Source: Sphingobacterium griseoflavum (GTDB lineage Bacteria; Bacteroidota; Bacteroidia; Sphingobacteriales; Sphingobacteriaceae). Taken from it: DNA of 64,000 bases. Location: NCBI RefSeq assembly GCF_014653155.1, contig NZ_BNAF01000002.1, positions 62,001-126,000 of the forward strand. The letters are read 5' to 3'. The notes under the pieces were generated by a model. The model was not told where the DNA came from and searched no databases. It saw only the letters and a list, made by a program, of their open reading frames with translations. How positions within the stretch are numbered: the stretch's first letter is position 1; every line of letters begins with the position of its first letter. Positions 26,882-37,250 of this stretch are shown here, piece after piece. Both the position numbers and the translations under genes were made by a program.

Positions 26882-28633
26882 ATGTATAGAAGTCATAATT
26901 GCGGCGAATTACGTATAGCCGATATAAATAGGGAGGTAACACTTGCGGGTTGGGTTCAAAAATCGAGAGATAAAGGGTTTATGGTATGGGTGGATTTGCG
27001 TGACCGTTTTGGTATCACGCAGTTGATCTTTGACGAATCGCGAACCAGTACCTCTATCATGCAGCAAGCAAAGGGTTTAGGGAGGGAGTTTGTCATCCAA
27101 ATAAAAGGATCGGTCATCGAGCGTGAATCCAAAAACAAAAACATAGCGACTGGCGATATCGAAGTATTGGTAAACGAGCTTACGGTGTTGAACGCTTCTG
27201 AGATTCCGCCCTTTACGATAGAAGACGAGACCGATGGCGGGGAAGATATTCGGATGAAGTATCGTTACCTCGATATACGTCGCAATCCAGTCAAAAACAG
27301 TCTGTTGTTCCGCCATAAAGTAACCCAAGAGGTACGCAATTACCTATCAAACTTGGACTTTTGCGAAGTGGAGACCCCTTACCTTATAAAATCAACCCCT
27401 GAAGGCGCTCGAGATTTTATTGTGCCTTCACGAATGAACCCGGGCCAGTTTTATGCGCTACCACAGTCGCCCCAAACCTTCAAGCAATTATTGATGGTTG
27501 GGGGATTGGATCGCTACTTTCAGATTGTTAAATGCTTCCGCGATGAGGATTTACGTGCTGATCGCCAGCCAGAGTTTACACAAATTGATTGCGAAATGTC
27601 GTTTATTGAACAAGAAGACATATTGGATGTCTTTGAGGGATTGACAAGACATCTATTAAAAGCTATCCATAAGATCGAAGTCAGCAAATTTCCGCGCATG
27701 ACATTTGATGAAGCCATGCGTACCTACGGAAACGACAAACCGGATATTCGCTTTGGCATGAAATTCGGAGAACTTAACGCCGTTGCTCAGCATAAAGATT
27801 TTGCGGTTTTTAACAATGCAGAATTAGTTGTCGGCATCGCCATACCGCAAGCAGCTTCGTATACCCGGAAACAGATAGACGAACTTATCGAATGGGTAAA
27901 GCGTCCTCAAGTAGGAGCATCTGGAATGGTCTATTGTAAATGTGAATTGGATGGCAGCTATAAATCATCTGTAGACAAGTTTTACGATCAAGCGGATCTT
28001 TCGAAATGGGCCGAAGCAACGGGCGCTGTAGCGGGAGATCTCATCGTCGTACTATCAGGTCCTACTTTGAAAACCCGCACGCAGCTAAGTGCATTGCGTA
28101 TGGAAATGGGCAACCGTCTAGGTTTGCGAAAGCCTAATGAATTTGCTCCTTTATGGGTCATAGACTTTCCGCTATTGGAATGGGACGAAGACAGTGCACG
28201 CTACCATGCCATGCATCATCCGTTCACCTCACCAAAACAAGAAGATATCCACTTGCTGGACACCAACCCCGGGAAGGTGCGTGCCAACGCTTATGACCTT
28301 GTATTAAATGGCAACGAAATTGGAGGCGGCTCGATCCGTATACATGATAAGGAAACACAAGCGCTGATGTTTAAGCACCTAGGCTTTACTGCCGATGAAG
28401 CGCAGGAACAATTTGGCTTTCTAATGAACGCTTTCCAATACGGTGCGCCACCTCACGGTGGACTGGCCTTCGGTCTCGATCGCTTGACAGCCATCCTCGG
28501 CGGACAAGAGACGATTCGAGATTTTATTGCTTTCCCGAAAAATAACGCGGGTCGCGATGTGATGATCGACGCGCCTTCTCCTATCGCCGGCAGCCAGTTG
28601 GAAGAGCTCAGTATTGCTTTGGATCTCGATTAG
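26882..28633 (+). CDS. aspS: Aspartate-tRNA ligase
   Basis: This 583-aa class IIb synthetase charges tRNA-Asp (possibly also tRNA-Asn in organisms needing the indirect route). It has an N-terminal OB anticodon-binding domain ([18 protein letters not shown], then [13 protein letters not shown]), motif 2 ([20 protein letters not shown]), the bacterial GAD insertion domain (about 290-420) and motif 3 ([15 protein letters not shown]). I start at the ATG at 26882 ([10 protein letters not shown]), the usual family start; a TTG two codons earlier is unlikely. It is monocistronic by position. Confidence 0.96.
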   Translation: MYRSHNCGELRIADINREVTLAGWVQKSRDKGFMVWVDLRDRFGITQLIFDESRTSTSIMQQAKGLGREFVIQIKGSVIERESKNKNIATGDIEVLVNELTVLNASEIPPFTIEDETDGGEDIRMKYRYLDIRRNPVKNSLLFRHKVTQEVRNYLSNLDFCEVETPYLIKSTPEGARDFIVPSRMNPGQFYALPQSPQTFKQLLMVGGLDRYFQIVKCFRDEDLRADRQPEFTQIDCEMSFIEQEDILDVFEGLTRHLLKAIHKIEVSKFPRMTFDEAMRTYGNDKPDIRFGMKFGELNAVAQHKDFAVFNNAELVVGIAIPQAASYTRKQIDELIEWVKRPQVGASGMVYCKCELDGSYKSSVDKFYDQADLSKWAEATGAVAGDLIVVLSGPTLKTRTQLSALRMEMGNRLGLRKPNEFAPLWVIDFPLLEWDEDSARYHAMHHPFTSPKQEDIHLLDTNPGKVRANAYDLVLNGNEIGGGSIRIHDKETQALMFKHLGFTADEAQEQFGFLMNAFQYGAPPHGGLAFGLDRLTAILGGQETIRDFIAFPKNNAGRDVMIDAPSPIAGSQLEELSIALDLD

Positions 28634-28685
28634 CACGATAGGAGCTTTGACGCGTTCTTATAGGCTTTTTAAACAGGCGGAACTT

Positions 28686-28721
28686 GGTCCAAAAAGGGTA
28701 TTTCAATTTCTTTTTTGGACC
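28686..28721. repeat. Inverted repeat downstream of aspS
   Basis: GGTCCAAAAA (28686-28695) pairs with TTTTTGGACC (28712-28721) across a 16-nt loop. It lies 53 bp after the aspS stop and may act as a terminator, though no T-tract lies outside the stem. The rest of the 250-bp gap before the next gene shows nothing clear. Confidence 0.45.
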
Positions 28722-28882
28722 ATTCTGACCATGTCATCACCCGGTTGTGCGCATATTTTGTATCACTTGGCATTTTCTTTGCGCTGTCCTTATCAAAGCG
28801 TACAGCAGTTTTATTAAATCGACCTTCATTTAAGCACATAGCAAAGCTTTTTGTCGTCCTTTCAAAATACTAGACTGATCAT

Positions 28883-30274
28883 ATGGCGCGGCAATTGGCA
28901 GACATATTTATTAACGAAAGCACAGTCAAACAAATTGACACTATGCGTAGCGACATCACGAAGAGTAATCTAGACAGCTTTAAAGAAGCACTAGCTGACG
29001 GAACGGAGAAATTTTTCGACCTAGAGAACTCCAAGAAAAAAGCACACCTCACCAAATGGAAGGCGACTGAAAACTTGGACCGGTATCTGTTGGATTTCGA
29101 AGCAAACTTTACTCGCCGTGGCGGGAAAGTTATATGGGCAAATGACGCAGAGGAGGCACGGGAAGAAATAAGGCGTATTCTTGCGAATCAGGAAACAAAA
29201 GCTATAGTAAAGACCACTTCGGCAAGCTGTGAAGAAATTGGTTTATTCGACTTTCTTCATGATAAAGGCTTTGACCCCGCAGAAACAGATACCTTGGCAT
29301 TTATTAAGCGGCTATTCCCCAAGGAGTCGTCCACTTGGACTTTCCCTCCTTCTCTAGTAAACCTTTCAGCTATCATCCAACAGTTTCACGAAAAATTTCA
29401 GACACCGATCGATAGCAAACCTGAGCAGCTTATCGAAAAGGTAAACCAACTTATTCGAGAAAAGCTTAATCAAGCTGAAATCGGTATCGCCGGAGTTGAC
29501 TTTTTAATCGCGGACAGCGGTAGCATCGGCCTTACAGAAAACGAGGGTAATGCCATGTTGCTCAGCTCGTTTTCAAAAATACAAATCTTCATTGCGGGAA
29601 TCGATAAGATTGTTCCTTCTGTTCAGGATATGGACTTATTTTGGCCTTTGCTCGCGTCGTATACCAACGGACAAAGTCCGGCAGTATACAACAGTATTTT
29701 GAGTGGTCCGCGACAAGCAGGCGAAGTGGATGGGCCGGAAGCAATGTATGTTATCCTGCTGGACAATGGACGCAGCAATCTATTAGCAAAAAAAGAACAA
29801 CGACAAGGTTTATATTGTATACAATGCAGTGCCTGCCGTTATATTTATCCTGTTAACAGCGGCGGTGGAACACTTATGGATGACAACGTACACCCAGGAC
29901 CTATCGGCTCCATGGTTGCGCCACATATGAATACGACAAAAGACCTCAGCCATCTAAGCTTTGCATCGCCCTTAGATGGCCAAGCATCCGTCATATGCCC
30001 TGTTCGGATAGAAATCGACAAAATGTTGTTATTGAACCGTAAGGAAGCTGTTGAACAAAATTTAGTGAGGAAATCAGAGAAAAGGTTTTGGGGTGGCTTT
30101 GCTTATTTGTTCCTACGCCGGCGTTTACTGGATTTTTTTGGACATAAGACGAAAAACTTTCTCTTTCAGCATCTCTTGAAAAAAAGCTGGGGAAAAGAGC
30201 GCAGCTTGCCGCGTGTAGCTAAAAAGTCTTTTGCGCAGCAATGGCAGGATCAGGAGAAAAAAAAGAATCAATAG
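28883..30274 (+). CDS. LutB-like LUD-domain protein with degenerate Fe-S motifs
   Basis: This 463-aa protein follows the LutB (lactate utilization, L-lactate oxidation complex) architecture. It has an N-terminal helical region, YLLDFEANFTRRGGKVIWANDAEEA, a LUD domain with GVDFLIADSGSIGLTENEGNA, and a ferredoxin-like region followed by a basic C-terminus. The first cluster motif reads CIQCSACRYIYP: Cys312, Cys315 and Cys318 are kept but the fourth Cys is Tyr322. In the second motif only Cys372 (ICPVRI) remains; the expected partners are Asp365 and Ala368. It therefore probably cannot hold two 4Fe-4S clusters. lutA and lutC are not adjacent. It overlaps convergent priA by 7 bp. Confidence 0.82.
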   Translation: MARQLADIFINESTVKQIDTMRSDITKSNLDSFKEALADGTEKFFDLENSKKKAHLTKWKATENLDRYLLDFEANFTRRGGKVIWANDAEEAREEIRRILANQETKAIVKTTSASCEEIGLFDFLHDKGFDPAETDTLAFIKRLFPKESSTWTFPPSLVNLSAIIQQFHEKFQTPIDSKPEQLIEKVNQLIREKLNQAEIGIAGVDFLIADSGSIGLTENEGNAMLLSSFSKIQIFIAGIDKIVPSVQDMDLFWPLLASYTNGQSPAVYNSILSGPRQAGEVDGPEAMYVILLDNGRSNLLAKKEQRQGLYCIQCSACRYIYPVNSGGGTLMDDNVHPGPIGSMVAPHMNTTKDLSHLSFASPLDGQASVICPVRIEIDKMLLLNRKEAVEQNLVRKSEKRFWGGFAYLFLRRRLLDFFGHKTKNFLFQHLLKKSWGKERSLPRVAKKSFAQQWQDQEKKKNQ

Positions 30275-32748
30275 GGATCCACATCAATAGCGATACGGAT
30301 TCCTTTGTTACTTTTATCCATTTCAAACTGCAAGATGGCCTGCTGAATCAACTCCTTAACTTTTGCAATACTCACATTGTTCCGCTCCACTTTTAATGTG
30401 ATAGTTTGAATGAAATAATTTCGAACACGAGACACCAAGGGGGGTTCGGGCCCAAGCACGCGACTGCCTAAGTTGCCGCGCAACAAATGGGCCAATCGCT
30501 GTGCTCCATCGTGAGCACGCTGCATATCGGCATCTCGTAAATCGATCTTTATCAATCGATAAAATGGGGGGTATTGGTAGTTCTTCCGTTCCTTCACTTC
30601 GGTCAAGAACATCCTTTCGTAGTCGTGTAGTATAACTTGTTCCAATACCCGATGGTTAGGCGAATACGTCTGAATCACCACACGCCCATCTTTCTCTCGC
30701 CTTCCGGCGCGTCCCGCCACCTGAGAAAAAAGTGAGAATGCCCGCTCGTAAGCACGAAAGTCTGGAAAATTAATCATGGCGTCCGCATTGATAATTCCGA
30801 TAAGACTAACATGACCGAAATCCAGTCCTTTGGCAACCATTTGTGTACCAATCAAGATATCAAATTCTTGATCGTCAAACGCCGTAATAATTTTGTCAAA
30901 TCCATATTTTCCCTTTGCCGCATCCAGATCCAAACGTCCTATACGTGCCTGCGGAATAAGTAGTTCCAACTCCTCTTCTACGCGTTCCGTCCCAAATCCT
31001 TTACTTTCAATATGTGGCATACCGCATGCCGGACAGACTTGAATAGGAGGCTCGTTATGTCCACAGTAATGACAGTGCAAATGATTGGTCGACTTGTGGT
31101 AAGTTAAACTCACATCACAGTTTATACATTTAGCTACCCAACCACATGTACTACATTGAACGAAAGGTGTATGCCCACGTCTGTTTTGAAAAAGGATAAC
31201 CTGCTCCTTTCGCTCCAAAGCTTCGCTTATTGCTTGCAGCAAAACTCCGCTAAAATAGGAGAACATCTGTTCCTTTCGCCCTTCCTCAGCAATATTTACA
31301 ACATGAATATCAGGGAGTTTAGCATCTCCGAAGCGTTCTTTAAGTTCTACCAACCCATATTTATTTGCTTTTGCGTTAAAGTAGCTCTCTATCGACGGTG
31401 TTGCCGAGCCGAGCAATACTTTGCCATGATGTAGATGTGCGAGGTATATTGCTGTATCCCTTGCATGATAGCGGGGAGCGGGTTCATATTGCTTGTAGGA
31501 ACTCTCGTGCTCCTCATCCACAATTATCAGCCCCAAATTTTTGAACGGTAGAAATACGGCGGAACGGGCTCCAATAACGACATGATATTCGCCGCTCAAA
31601 ACTTTGTGCCATACTTCAGCGCGTTCGTTGTCATTAAACTTGGAGTGGTAAACGCCGAGTTTATCGCCGAAATGCATTTTCAGTCGATCTGTAATTTGCG
31701 AAGTCAAGGCAATTTCTGGCAATAGATAGAGGACATTTTTCCCCGACTCGATTACCTGTTCAATCAAACGGATGTAAATTTGTGTCTTACCCGAGGCGGT
31801 AACGCCATGCAGCAGCACGACATCTTTTTGTTGAAAAAGTGTATTTATTTCGTCAAATGCTTGCTGCTGTTTCTCATTAAATACAAACGTGGTCGTGATT
31901 TCGACATCCTCTCCGCCCAAACGGGACACGACTTTTTCCTCCACATCGAAGATCTCTTTTTCAATGAGCGATTTGACAATCCCCGCGCTGACACCAGCAG
32001 CCTCCATGATATCTTGCCTTGTCACCTCTGCCTTAGATTTACGCAACTGGAGAAACGCCAGTAGGGCATCTTGCTGTTTTGGGGCACGGTTCAGTGCATC
32101 CATGAGTACGCGCATATTTTCCGGATCCGCGAAGGCCGTTGCAAGACGCAAGAAGGACTTACGTTTCGGCTTAAAGCGGTCTTTGATCTCTTCCGAAATC
32201 AAAATGTAACCGTGATCAAAGAGCGACTTTAATAAGGGGAAAACCGTTTTTTGACCAAGAAGTTTTATGATATCGTTAACAGTAAGCTCGCCGGCTAAGT
32301 CTAACGCCTCCATAACCAAATAGCCTTTATCAGACAAAAGAGAACGGTCGAGCTCTGCGGTGTCAGCTGCTACGATCTTTGTTTCACTAGCCATTTTGAG
32401 AGCCGCAGGCAAGGCTGCTTGCAACACTTCGCCAAGATAACACATATAATAACTCGCCATCCATTCCCACAAGGCCAGCTGGCTGCTGTCGACAACCGGC
32501 TCATCGTCAATCACATGCAAAATATATTTAGCCTCGTAAGTTAAGGGAGCTTCTTTAGACACTCGATGGACAACCGCCGCATAAATTTTGTTGCGACCAA
32601 ACTGCACAATTACGCGTTTGCCAATCGACACGTCTTTATTCCACTCTACCGGAACCCTATAGGTGTAAGTTTTCGCTATATGCAAAGGCAAAATAACCTC
32701 TACAAAAAGGGTTTCTCGATCTGTGCTAAACAAAGTGGTGTCAGACAT
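30268..32748 (-). CDS. priA: Primosomal protein N' (replication restart helicase PriA)
   Basis: This 826-aa superfamily 2 helicase reloads the replisome at stalled forks. It has the N-terminal 3'-binding domain (FVEVILPLHIAKTYTYRVP), Walker A HGVTASGKTQIY, the DEEH box IIVDEEHESSYKQY, GSATPSIES, and an eight-cysteine zinc-binding region (CSTCGWVAKCINC ... CHYCG ... CPACG). Helicase motifs V-VI (GTQMVAKGLDFGHVSL, QVAGRAGR) follow. I chose the ATG at 32748 (MSDTTLF) because the conserved domain begins soon after; an upstream in-frame ATG at 32787 would add 13 residues. Confidence 0.95.
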   Translation of the reverse strand: MSDTTLFSTDRETLFVEVILPLHIAKTYTYRVPVEWNKDVSIGKRVIVQFGRNKIYAAVVHRVSKEAPLTYEAKYILHVIDDEPVVDSSQLALWEWMASYYMCYLGEVLQAALPAALKMASETKIVAADTAELDRSLLSDKGYLVMEALDLAGELTVNDIIKLLGQKTVFPLLKSLFDHGYILISEEIKDRFKPKRKSFLRLATAFADPENMRVLMDALNRAPKQQDALLAFLQLRKSKAEVTRQDIMEAAGVSAGIVKSLIEKEIFDVEEKVVSRLGGEDVEITTTFVFNEKQQQAFDEINTLFQQKDVVLLHGVTASGKTQIYIRLIEQVIESGKNVLYLLPEIALTSQITDRLKMHFGDKLGVYHSKFNDNERAEVWHKVLSGEYHVVIGARSAVFLPFKNLGLIIVDEEHESSYKQYEPAPRYHARDTAIYLAHLHHGKVLLGSATPSIESYFNAKANKYGLVELKERFGDAKLPDIHVVNIAEEGRKEQMFSYFSGVLLQAISEALERKEQVILFQNRRGHTPFVQCSTCGWVAKCINCDVSLTYHKSTNHLHCHYCGHNEPPIQVCPACGMPHIESKGFGTERVEEELELLIPQARIGRLDLDAAKGKYGFDKIITAFDDQEFDILIGTQMVAKGLDFGHVSLIGIINADAMINFPDFRAYERAFSLFSQVAGRAGRREKDGRVVIQTYSPNHRVLEQVILHDYERMFLTEVKERKNYQYPPFYRLIKIDLRDADMQRAHDGAQRLAHLLRGNLGSRVLGPEPPLVSRVRNYFIQTITLKVERNNVSIAKVKELIQQAILQFEMDKSNKGIRIAIDVDPY

Positions 32749-32753
32749 ATGAA

Positions 32754-32761
32754 CAAAGGTA
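32754..32761 (-). promoter_or_regulatory. TAnnTTTG-like box just before priA
   Basis: TACCTTTG on the minus strand lies only 5 bp before the chosen priA ATG. If used, the transcript would be leaderless or start at the ATG. No -33 TTTG is found at proper spacing, so it may be chance. Confidence 0.3.
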
Positions 32762-32900
32762 GAAATCCTGTGTGATATCTTCCCCATATAAAACGGCGTG
32801 AGGAAAATAAAGGATTTACAAAACGGCTATTTCAATTTAGATTTAAAAAACTACACGCTCGCTAGGAGGTATCGTTTCTCACCTTTAACGCTTGCTGCAA

Positions 32901-33290
32901 TCACGAACGGTTTCTTAACGCCGCAACAAACAACCCTCCCCAACCTATGATGAAACACAAGCCGCCCAGTGGCGTGATTGGTCCTAACATCGTCAAACCT
33001 TCCAACCCAATCAGGGAACGTATACTAAGTAAATACAGGGAGCCGCAGAACAACACAATCCCTAACATAAACGCTATAAAGGAAATGCGTATGGATGCAT
33101 TTTTAGCCCTTGAAAAGGTAGAAAGAAACAATAACGCGAAGGTATGATAAAATTGATATTGGTTAGCTGTAGCCCACGTTCCCATATGATAATCGCTAAT
33201 CTTGCCTTCCAGCCCGTGCGACCCAAACGCCCCTAATATCACAGCTGTCAGACCAAAAAAAGAAGCTGCTAATATAATTTGTTTATTCAT
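32901..33290 (-). CDS. DUF423 family small membrane protein
   Basis: This 129-aa protein of four predicted TM helices shows the DUF423 signature: LGAFGSHGLEGKI near the N-terminus, ANQYQFYHTFALL, FCGSLYLLSIR and ITPLGGLCFIIGW. Homologues such as YwdK are conserved inner-membrane proteins of unknown function. It stands alone between priA and a divergent gene; the 150 bp between it and priA holds nothing recognisable. Confidence 0.9.
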   Translation of the reverse strand: MNKQIILAASFFGLTAVILGAFGSHGLEGKISDYHMGTWATANQYQFYHTFALLFLSTFSRAKNASIRISFIAFMLGIVLFCGSLYLLSIRSLIGLEGLTMLGPITPLGGLCFIIGWGGLFVAALRNRS

Positions 33291-33443
33291 AAAGGAGATA
33301 AAATTCTATAACGTATGTTTTGCGCTTATAAATGTATAAAAATAAAAGCATATTGTGTTTTCATTTTCTGCTTTTCTCCGCTTAACATACTTCTGCCGAA
33401 CGCATATTCCGTTGTTTTGTTCCTGCTTTACTTTTTATTTTTT

Positions 33444-33451
33444 TATTTTTG
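33444..33451 (+). promoter_or_regulatory. Candidate -7 box for the large envelope protein gene
   Basis: TATTTTTG matches TAnnTTTG, 23 bp before the ATG at 33475. A TTTG at 33416-33419 is 24 bp upstream of it, slightly long for a -33 box. Confidence 0.45.
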
Positions 33452-33474
33452 ACTTTGTTACAGGTTTGTGCGCA

Positions 33475-36096
33475 ATGAGAAATACCATCATACTATCTAT
33501 ATTATTGTTTGTCGCAGTTATCGGCGCTTCCATATATTACTTCACTGATTTAAACGGCAGCGAGAAAGAAGGCCTTCGACCGCTCAGTTTTTTGCCAAAG
33601 GAAACTTTTTTGGTCAGCAGCTTTCATAACGACGCAATCACAGACAACATTTTCAAGGACTTTGAAATCTTTGAGGCGTTGGTTGGTAAAGGAGAAATGA
33701 AGCAATGGCAGTTTTGGAAAAGCAAGCTTTTACGAAACGCTGCTTTACAGCCCTATGTGAATGGAACGGACATCCTCATTTCTTTTCACCCATCGGGAGA
33801 AAAAATTGTTTCCCTCTTTAGTATACCAACCAATGAACGTATACAAGGAGCCGACTTAGAGACAATGATACGTGAAGCGGCTAGCGATTATGAAGTGACC
33901 GCCCGCGACACGTTGGGTGTACGTATTTTTGATTTGCACGCTGACAGTAAAGACAGCATATTTCATATCACTTATTACAAACACATAATTTTTGCGAGCT
34001 ATTCAGACAGCCTCATCTATAAAGTAACAGATCCAAAACAACCGAAGCTGAGCAAAGCCGCCATAGACTATTTTGTAGAGAACAACAGCAGAAACTCTCC
34101 ATTATGTGTTTACTTTGTACACGATCAAATAGACCACATTGCTCGTCACCTGATGCGCGGCCAGCCAGGCAGCTACCTCGAGCTTTTCCGCTCAGTCGGA
34201 GGCCAATCTGCTTGGAATCTGAACTTCAAGAATGACGCATTGATTTTGAGTGGTGAAAGCGAAACCATGCGCGAGCGCAAGAATTATCTTGAAGTATTTG
34301 GTAGACAAAGTAAAACTACGCAAAGTCTTTTCAACTATTTCCCGGAAAATACCGCATCCTATATGGCATTTGCGATCAGCAGCTCAGCAATGTTTCACGA
34401 CGATCTGCAAAAAATGTTTGATGCTCGAGGGGAAGCAGACCGGTTATCTAATTTGTTTCAGCAGTCAGCGATCGATAGCGAGCTATTGACAAGTAAGGAT
34501 ACACGTCAAATATTTGGAAACGAATTTGCTATCGTCGAACAGAGCAATCAAACGATCTTAGGCTTTATCAAGCTGAATAATTCTACTGAATTTAGTCGGC
34601 AGATCGATTTGATTTCGACTCAAACGGGCGATTCGCTTTTCCGTTTCGACCATGCCAATATGCTTTACGCACTTTTCGGCGACCCATTCAAAGCATTTAA
34701 TAGACCTTATTTTATCCGCATCGGAAACATTGTAGTCCTCGCCAGCAGTCAAAGTGTGTTACAGGATTTTAAGCGCGATTGGGCGCGGGAAAATCTCCTA
34801 ATCAATACACTCGGCTTTAAAAACTTTGAAAGAATACAGGGAAATGAGGCTAATGTAACCTATTTCCAACGGATGCGAAGCTCGTCATCGTTAATCAGTA
34901 ATTTACTGAAACCAGCCTTCCGATCGGATTTTCGCCATAATTCAGACTATGGCTTCCAAGACTTTTATTCTTGGTCTGTGCAAATTTCTGGTAACAACGG
35001 TGATTTTCTATCGAGTATTTACGGCATCTATAAAAGCAAGACCGCTTTAGGTGCAACACCAGAATGGACCTATGCATTTAAAAACCGTCCAATAACAGCA
35101 CCTCAAGTTTTTGAGCATTCTGATACCAGCCAGTTTATTCTGATACAGGAACAAGACCATACCGTCCATGGCATACATCCGTCTGGAAAGCAGCTGTGGT
35201 CAGCCGTTTTTCAAGGCCGGGTGGTTGGTCAAGCCCAGCAACTTGCGGATCGATCCATTGTATTGGTCACAGACCGCAACCGTTTATACAGGTTTGACAG
35301 CAATGGCAATGGATTGCCTGGATTCTCCCTCGGTTTGAGCAGCGAGCCGAGCTATAGCCCGACGATTGCCGACGTCGGCGGGGAACAGCTTATTTTTATC
35401 CCGGCGGGGAACGAATTGCTGGTATACGGTCTAGATGGGAGGCGCATGGAAAAATGGACTTCAGAAAAGCTAGCCGGCAGAATTTTATTTGATGTAAAGG
35501 TACGGAACAATGAGGTGTTTGTGGGCACAGATAACGGCTATTTTTACCAGTTCGATGCGATGGGACAACTTCTTCGAAAAGAAGTCGTGGAAGGCAGTCA
35601 CTTTCGCAGTCCCATCGCGTTCCTGAGCACGTCCGATCAAAGCCTGTCGCTTGCCGCGGTCGACACTGCTAGCAACCTGGTAACGGTCGATTTTAAAAAC
35701 CCGGCGATAAAGCGAAAAATTGGGCCGTGGCACGGGAAATCCGTATTTGCTTTTGATCAAAGCGGGTCGTATCCTGCCGGTAGACTTATCGTGTTAGATG
35801 GCAAAAAACTCGTCGTGAATCAATTTCCAGATGGCCAGTTAATATACGATTTCACATTTACGCAGGTAGTGGATGATAGACCTCAGTTTTTTGACAATGC
35901 CGGTAACGGAAAGCTGATGGGGATTGCTTCACGTGAAAATGGCCTCATCTATATTTTTGATGAAAAAGGCTCCGTCATCGAAGGTTTTCCGATTGAATCC
36001 ATGCCGCTATATTACTACGGAAAAATAGATTACAACAGTCCAACGTTCCTCTTGAGCGTTAGAAGGGACCGAAAGTTATATGCGTTTAAGAAGTAA
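33475..36096 (+). CDS. Large membrane-anchored protein of unknown function with propeller-like C-terminal half
   Basis: This 873-aa protein is not recognised. It begins with a TM/signal-anchor helix (TIILSILLFVAVIGASIYYF), so the rest is likely periplasmic. Residues about 30-520 form an alpha/beta region that recalls DUF3352-like envelope proteins (weak resemblance). Residues about 525-873 contain repeated short blocks such as HTVHGIHPSGKQLWSAVF, RLYRFDSNGNGLPGF, LLVYGLDGRRMEKW, YFYQFDAMGQLL and LIYIFDEKGSVIEGF, the pattern of PQQ/WD-type beta-propeller blades. I chose the ATG at 33475; a further-upstream start at 33355 would add 40 residues of hydrophobic, atypical sequence overlapping the promoter box. 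A scaffold or assembly role is possible but unproven. Confidence 0.7.
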   Translation: MRNTIILSILLFVAVIGASIYYFTDLNGSEKEGLRPLSFLPKETFLVSSFHNDAITDNIFKDFEIFEALVGKGEMKQWQFWKSKLLRNAALQPYVNGTDILISFHPSGEKIVSLFSIPTNERIQGADLETMIREAASDYEVTARDTLGVRIFDLHADSKDSIFHITYYKHIIFASYSDSLIYKVTDPKQPKLSKAAIDYFVENNSRNSPLCVYFVHDQIDHIARHLMRGQPGSYLELFRSVGGQSAWNLNFKNDALILSGESETMRERKNYLEVFGRQSKTTQSLFNYFPENTASYMAFAISSSAMFHDDLQKMFDARGEADRLSNLFQQSAIDSELLTSKDTRQIFGNEFAIVEQSNQTILGFIKLNNSTEFSRQIDLISTQTGDSLFRFDHANMLYALFGDPFKAFNRPYFIRIGNIVVLASSQSVLQDFKRDWARENLLINTLGFKNFERIQGNEANVTYFQRMRSSSSLISNLLKPAFRSDFRHNSDYGFQDFYSWSVQISGNNGDFLSSIYGIYKSKTALGATPEWTYAFKNRPITAPQVFEHSDTSQFILIQEQDHTVHGIHPSGKQLWSAVFQGRVVGQAQQLADRSIVLVTDRNRLYRFDSNGNGLPGFSLGLSSEPSYSPTIADVGGEQLIFIPAGNELLVYGLDGRRMEKWTSEKLAGRILFDVKVRNNEVFVGTDNGYFYQFDAMGQLLRKEVVEGSHFRSPIAFLSTSDQSLSLAAVDTASNLVTVDFKNPAIKRKIGPWHGKSVFAFDQSGSYPAGRLIVLDGKKLVVNQFPDGQLIYDFTFTQVVDDRPQFFDNAGNGKLMGIASRENGLIYIFDEKGSVIEGFPIESMPLYYYGKIDYNSPTFLLSVRRDRKLYAFKK

Positions 36097-36169
36097 GGTT
36101 TTCTCCAAGCAACGGAAGCTATGCAATTTGCACCGCGATTTACTACCGTAAAGACTTGTTGTCAAAAAA

Positions 36170-36201
36170 TTTCTTTAACCAACAAAATTATAGTAGGTTT
36201 G
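36170..36201 (+). promoter_or_regulatory. Promoter of the nrnA transcript
   Basis: TAGGTTTG (36194-36201) is a perfect TAnnTTTG box; TTTC (36170-36173) stands 20 bp upstream as a near -33 element. The ATG follows 16 bp later, so the leader is short. Confidence 0.58.
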
Positions 36202-36217
36202 CAATCTTAGAATATTT

Positions 36218-37228
36218 ATGCTGACAGGACAAATACATTTACGTTTACTTTCCGAACCTAAGAATATCGTTATCACCACCCATCATAAGCCTGATGGCGA
36301 CGCCTTAGGCTCTTCATTGGCTCTATATCATTGGCTAAAAGCGAAGAGACATGCTGTGGAGGTGGTGCTTTCTTCCGATTTTCCAACATTTTTGGACTGG
36401 ATGCCAGGGCGTGAAGACGTAATTATTTATCCGACAGCGAAAGATAGGGCAACGGATTTACTCCAGCATGCCGACATCATCTTTTGTTTAGATTACAGTG
36501 CCCTCAGCCGAACTAATATTTTGGAACCCATTATCCAACACGCCGCAGGGCAGAAATGGATGATCGACCATCACCTTGATCCGGAAGATTTCGCGAGCCT
36601 ACGGTATTGGGATCCAAGTGCTGCTGCGACTGCGCAGTTAATCTACAGTTTTATCTGCACGGTGATTGGAGACAAAGAAGGATTAACAGCCGAGATTGCT
36701 ACCTGCTTGTATGCAGGGATCATGACAGATACTGGCTCGTTCCGTTTTCGTTCCACAACTTCCGCCGTGCACCAGATTATCGCTTCGTTAATCGATGCAG
36801 GAGCGAGAAATTGGGAAATACATGAGCGAGTTTACAACAGTTCTACAGAAAGCCGCTTGAAGTTTTTGGGTTACTGTTTGTTAAATTGTTTGGAAGTGAT
36901 TCCAGCATACAATACGGCCATTTTCTCGGTCAGCAAAGAGGATTTACAGCAGTTCAACGTAACGACAGGCGATACAGAAGGTTTGGTCAATTATGCACTT
37001 TCCGTCAAGGGAATTCGATTAGCTGCTTTATTTATTGACAGAACCGAATTAATTAAATTATCTTTGCGATCTATTGGAGACATTCCATGTAATGAAATTT
37101 GTAAAAAGTACTTTAATGGGGGCGGGCATTTAAATGCTTCTGGAGGAAGTTCGAATGAGGAGCTTAGTCAGGTTGTCAACAAATTCAAGTCTATTTTACC
37201 AGCTTATAAAGAAATATTAACAACATAA
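36218..37228 (+). CDS. nrnA: DHH-family bifunctional oligoribonuclease / pAp phosphatase
   Basis: This 336-aa cytosolic phosphoesterase has the metal-binding motifs of the DHH family: THHKPDGDALGSSLAL, FCLDYSALSR, the namesake MIDHHLDP, and GIMTDTGSFRFRSTT. The C-terminal DHHA1 domain is marked by GGGHLNASGGSS. NrnA degrades short RNA oligomers (nanoRNA) and dephosphorylates 3',5'-pAp. It is followed 22 bp later by an FKBP gene on the same strand, probably co-transcribed. Confidence 0.93.
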   Translation: MLTGQIHLRLLSEPKNIVITTHHKPDGDALGSSLALYHWLKAKRHAVEVVLSSDFPTFLDWMPGREDVIIYPTAKDRATDLLQHADIIFCLDYSALSRTNILEPIIQHAAGQKWMIDHHLDPEDFASLRYWDPSAAATAQLIYSFICTVIGDKEGLTAEIATCLYAGIMTDTGSFRFRSTTSAVHQIIASLIDAGARNWEIHERVYNSSTESRLKFLGYCLLNCLEVIPAYNTAIFSVSKEDLQQFNVTTGDTEGLVNYALSVKGIRLAALFIDRTELIKLSLRSIGDIPCNEICKKYFNGGGHLNASGGSSNEELSQVVNKFKSILPAYKEILTT

Positions 37229-37250
37229 ATTTAGTGATTAGATCAGAAAA

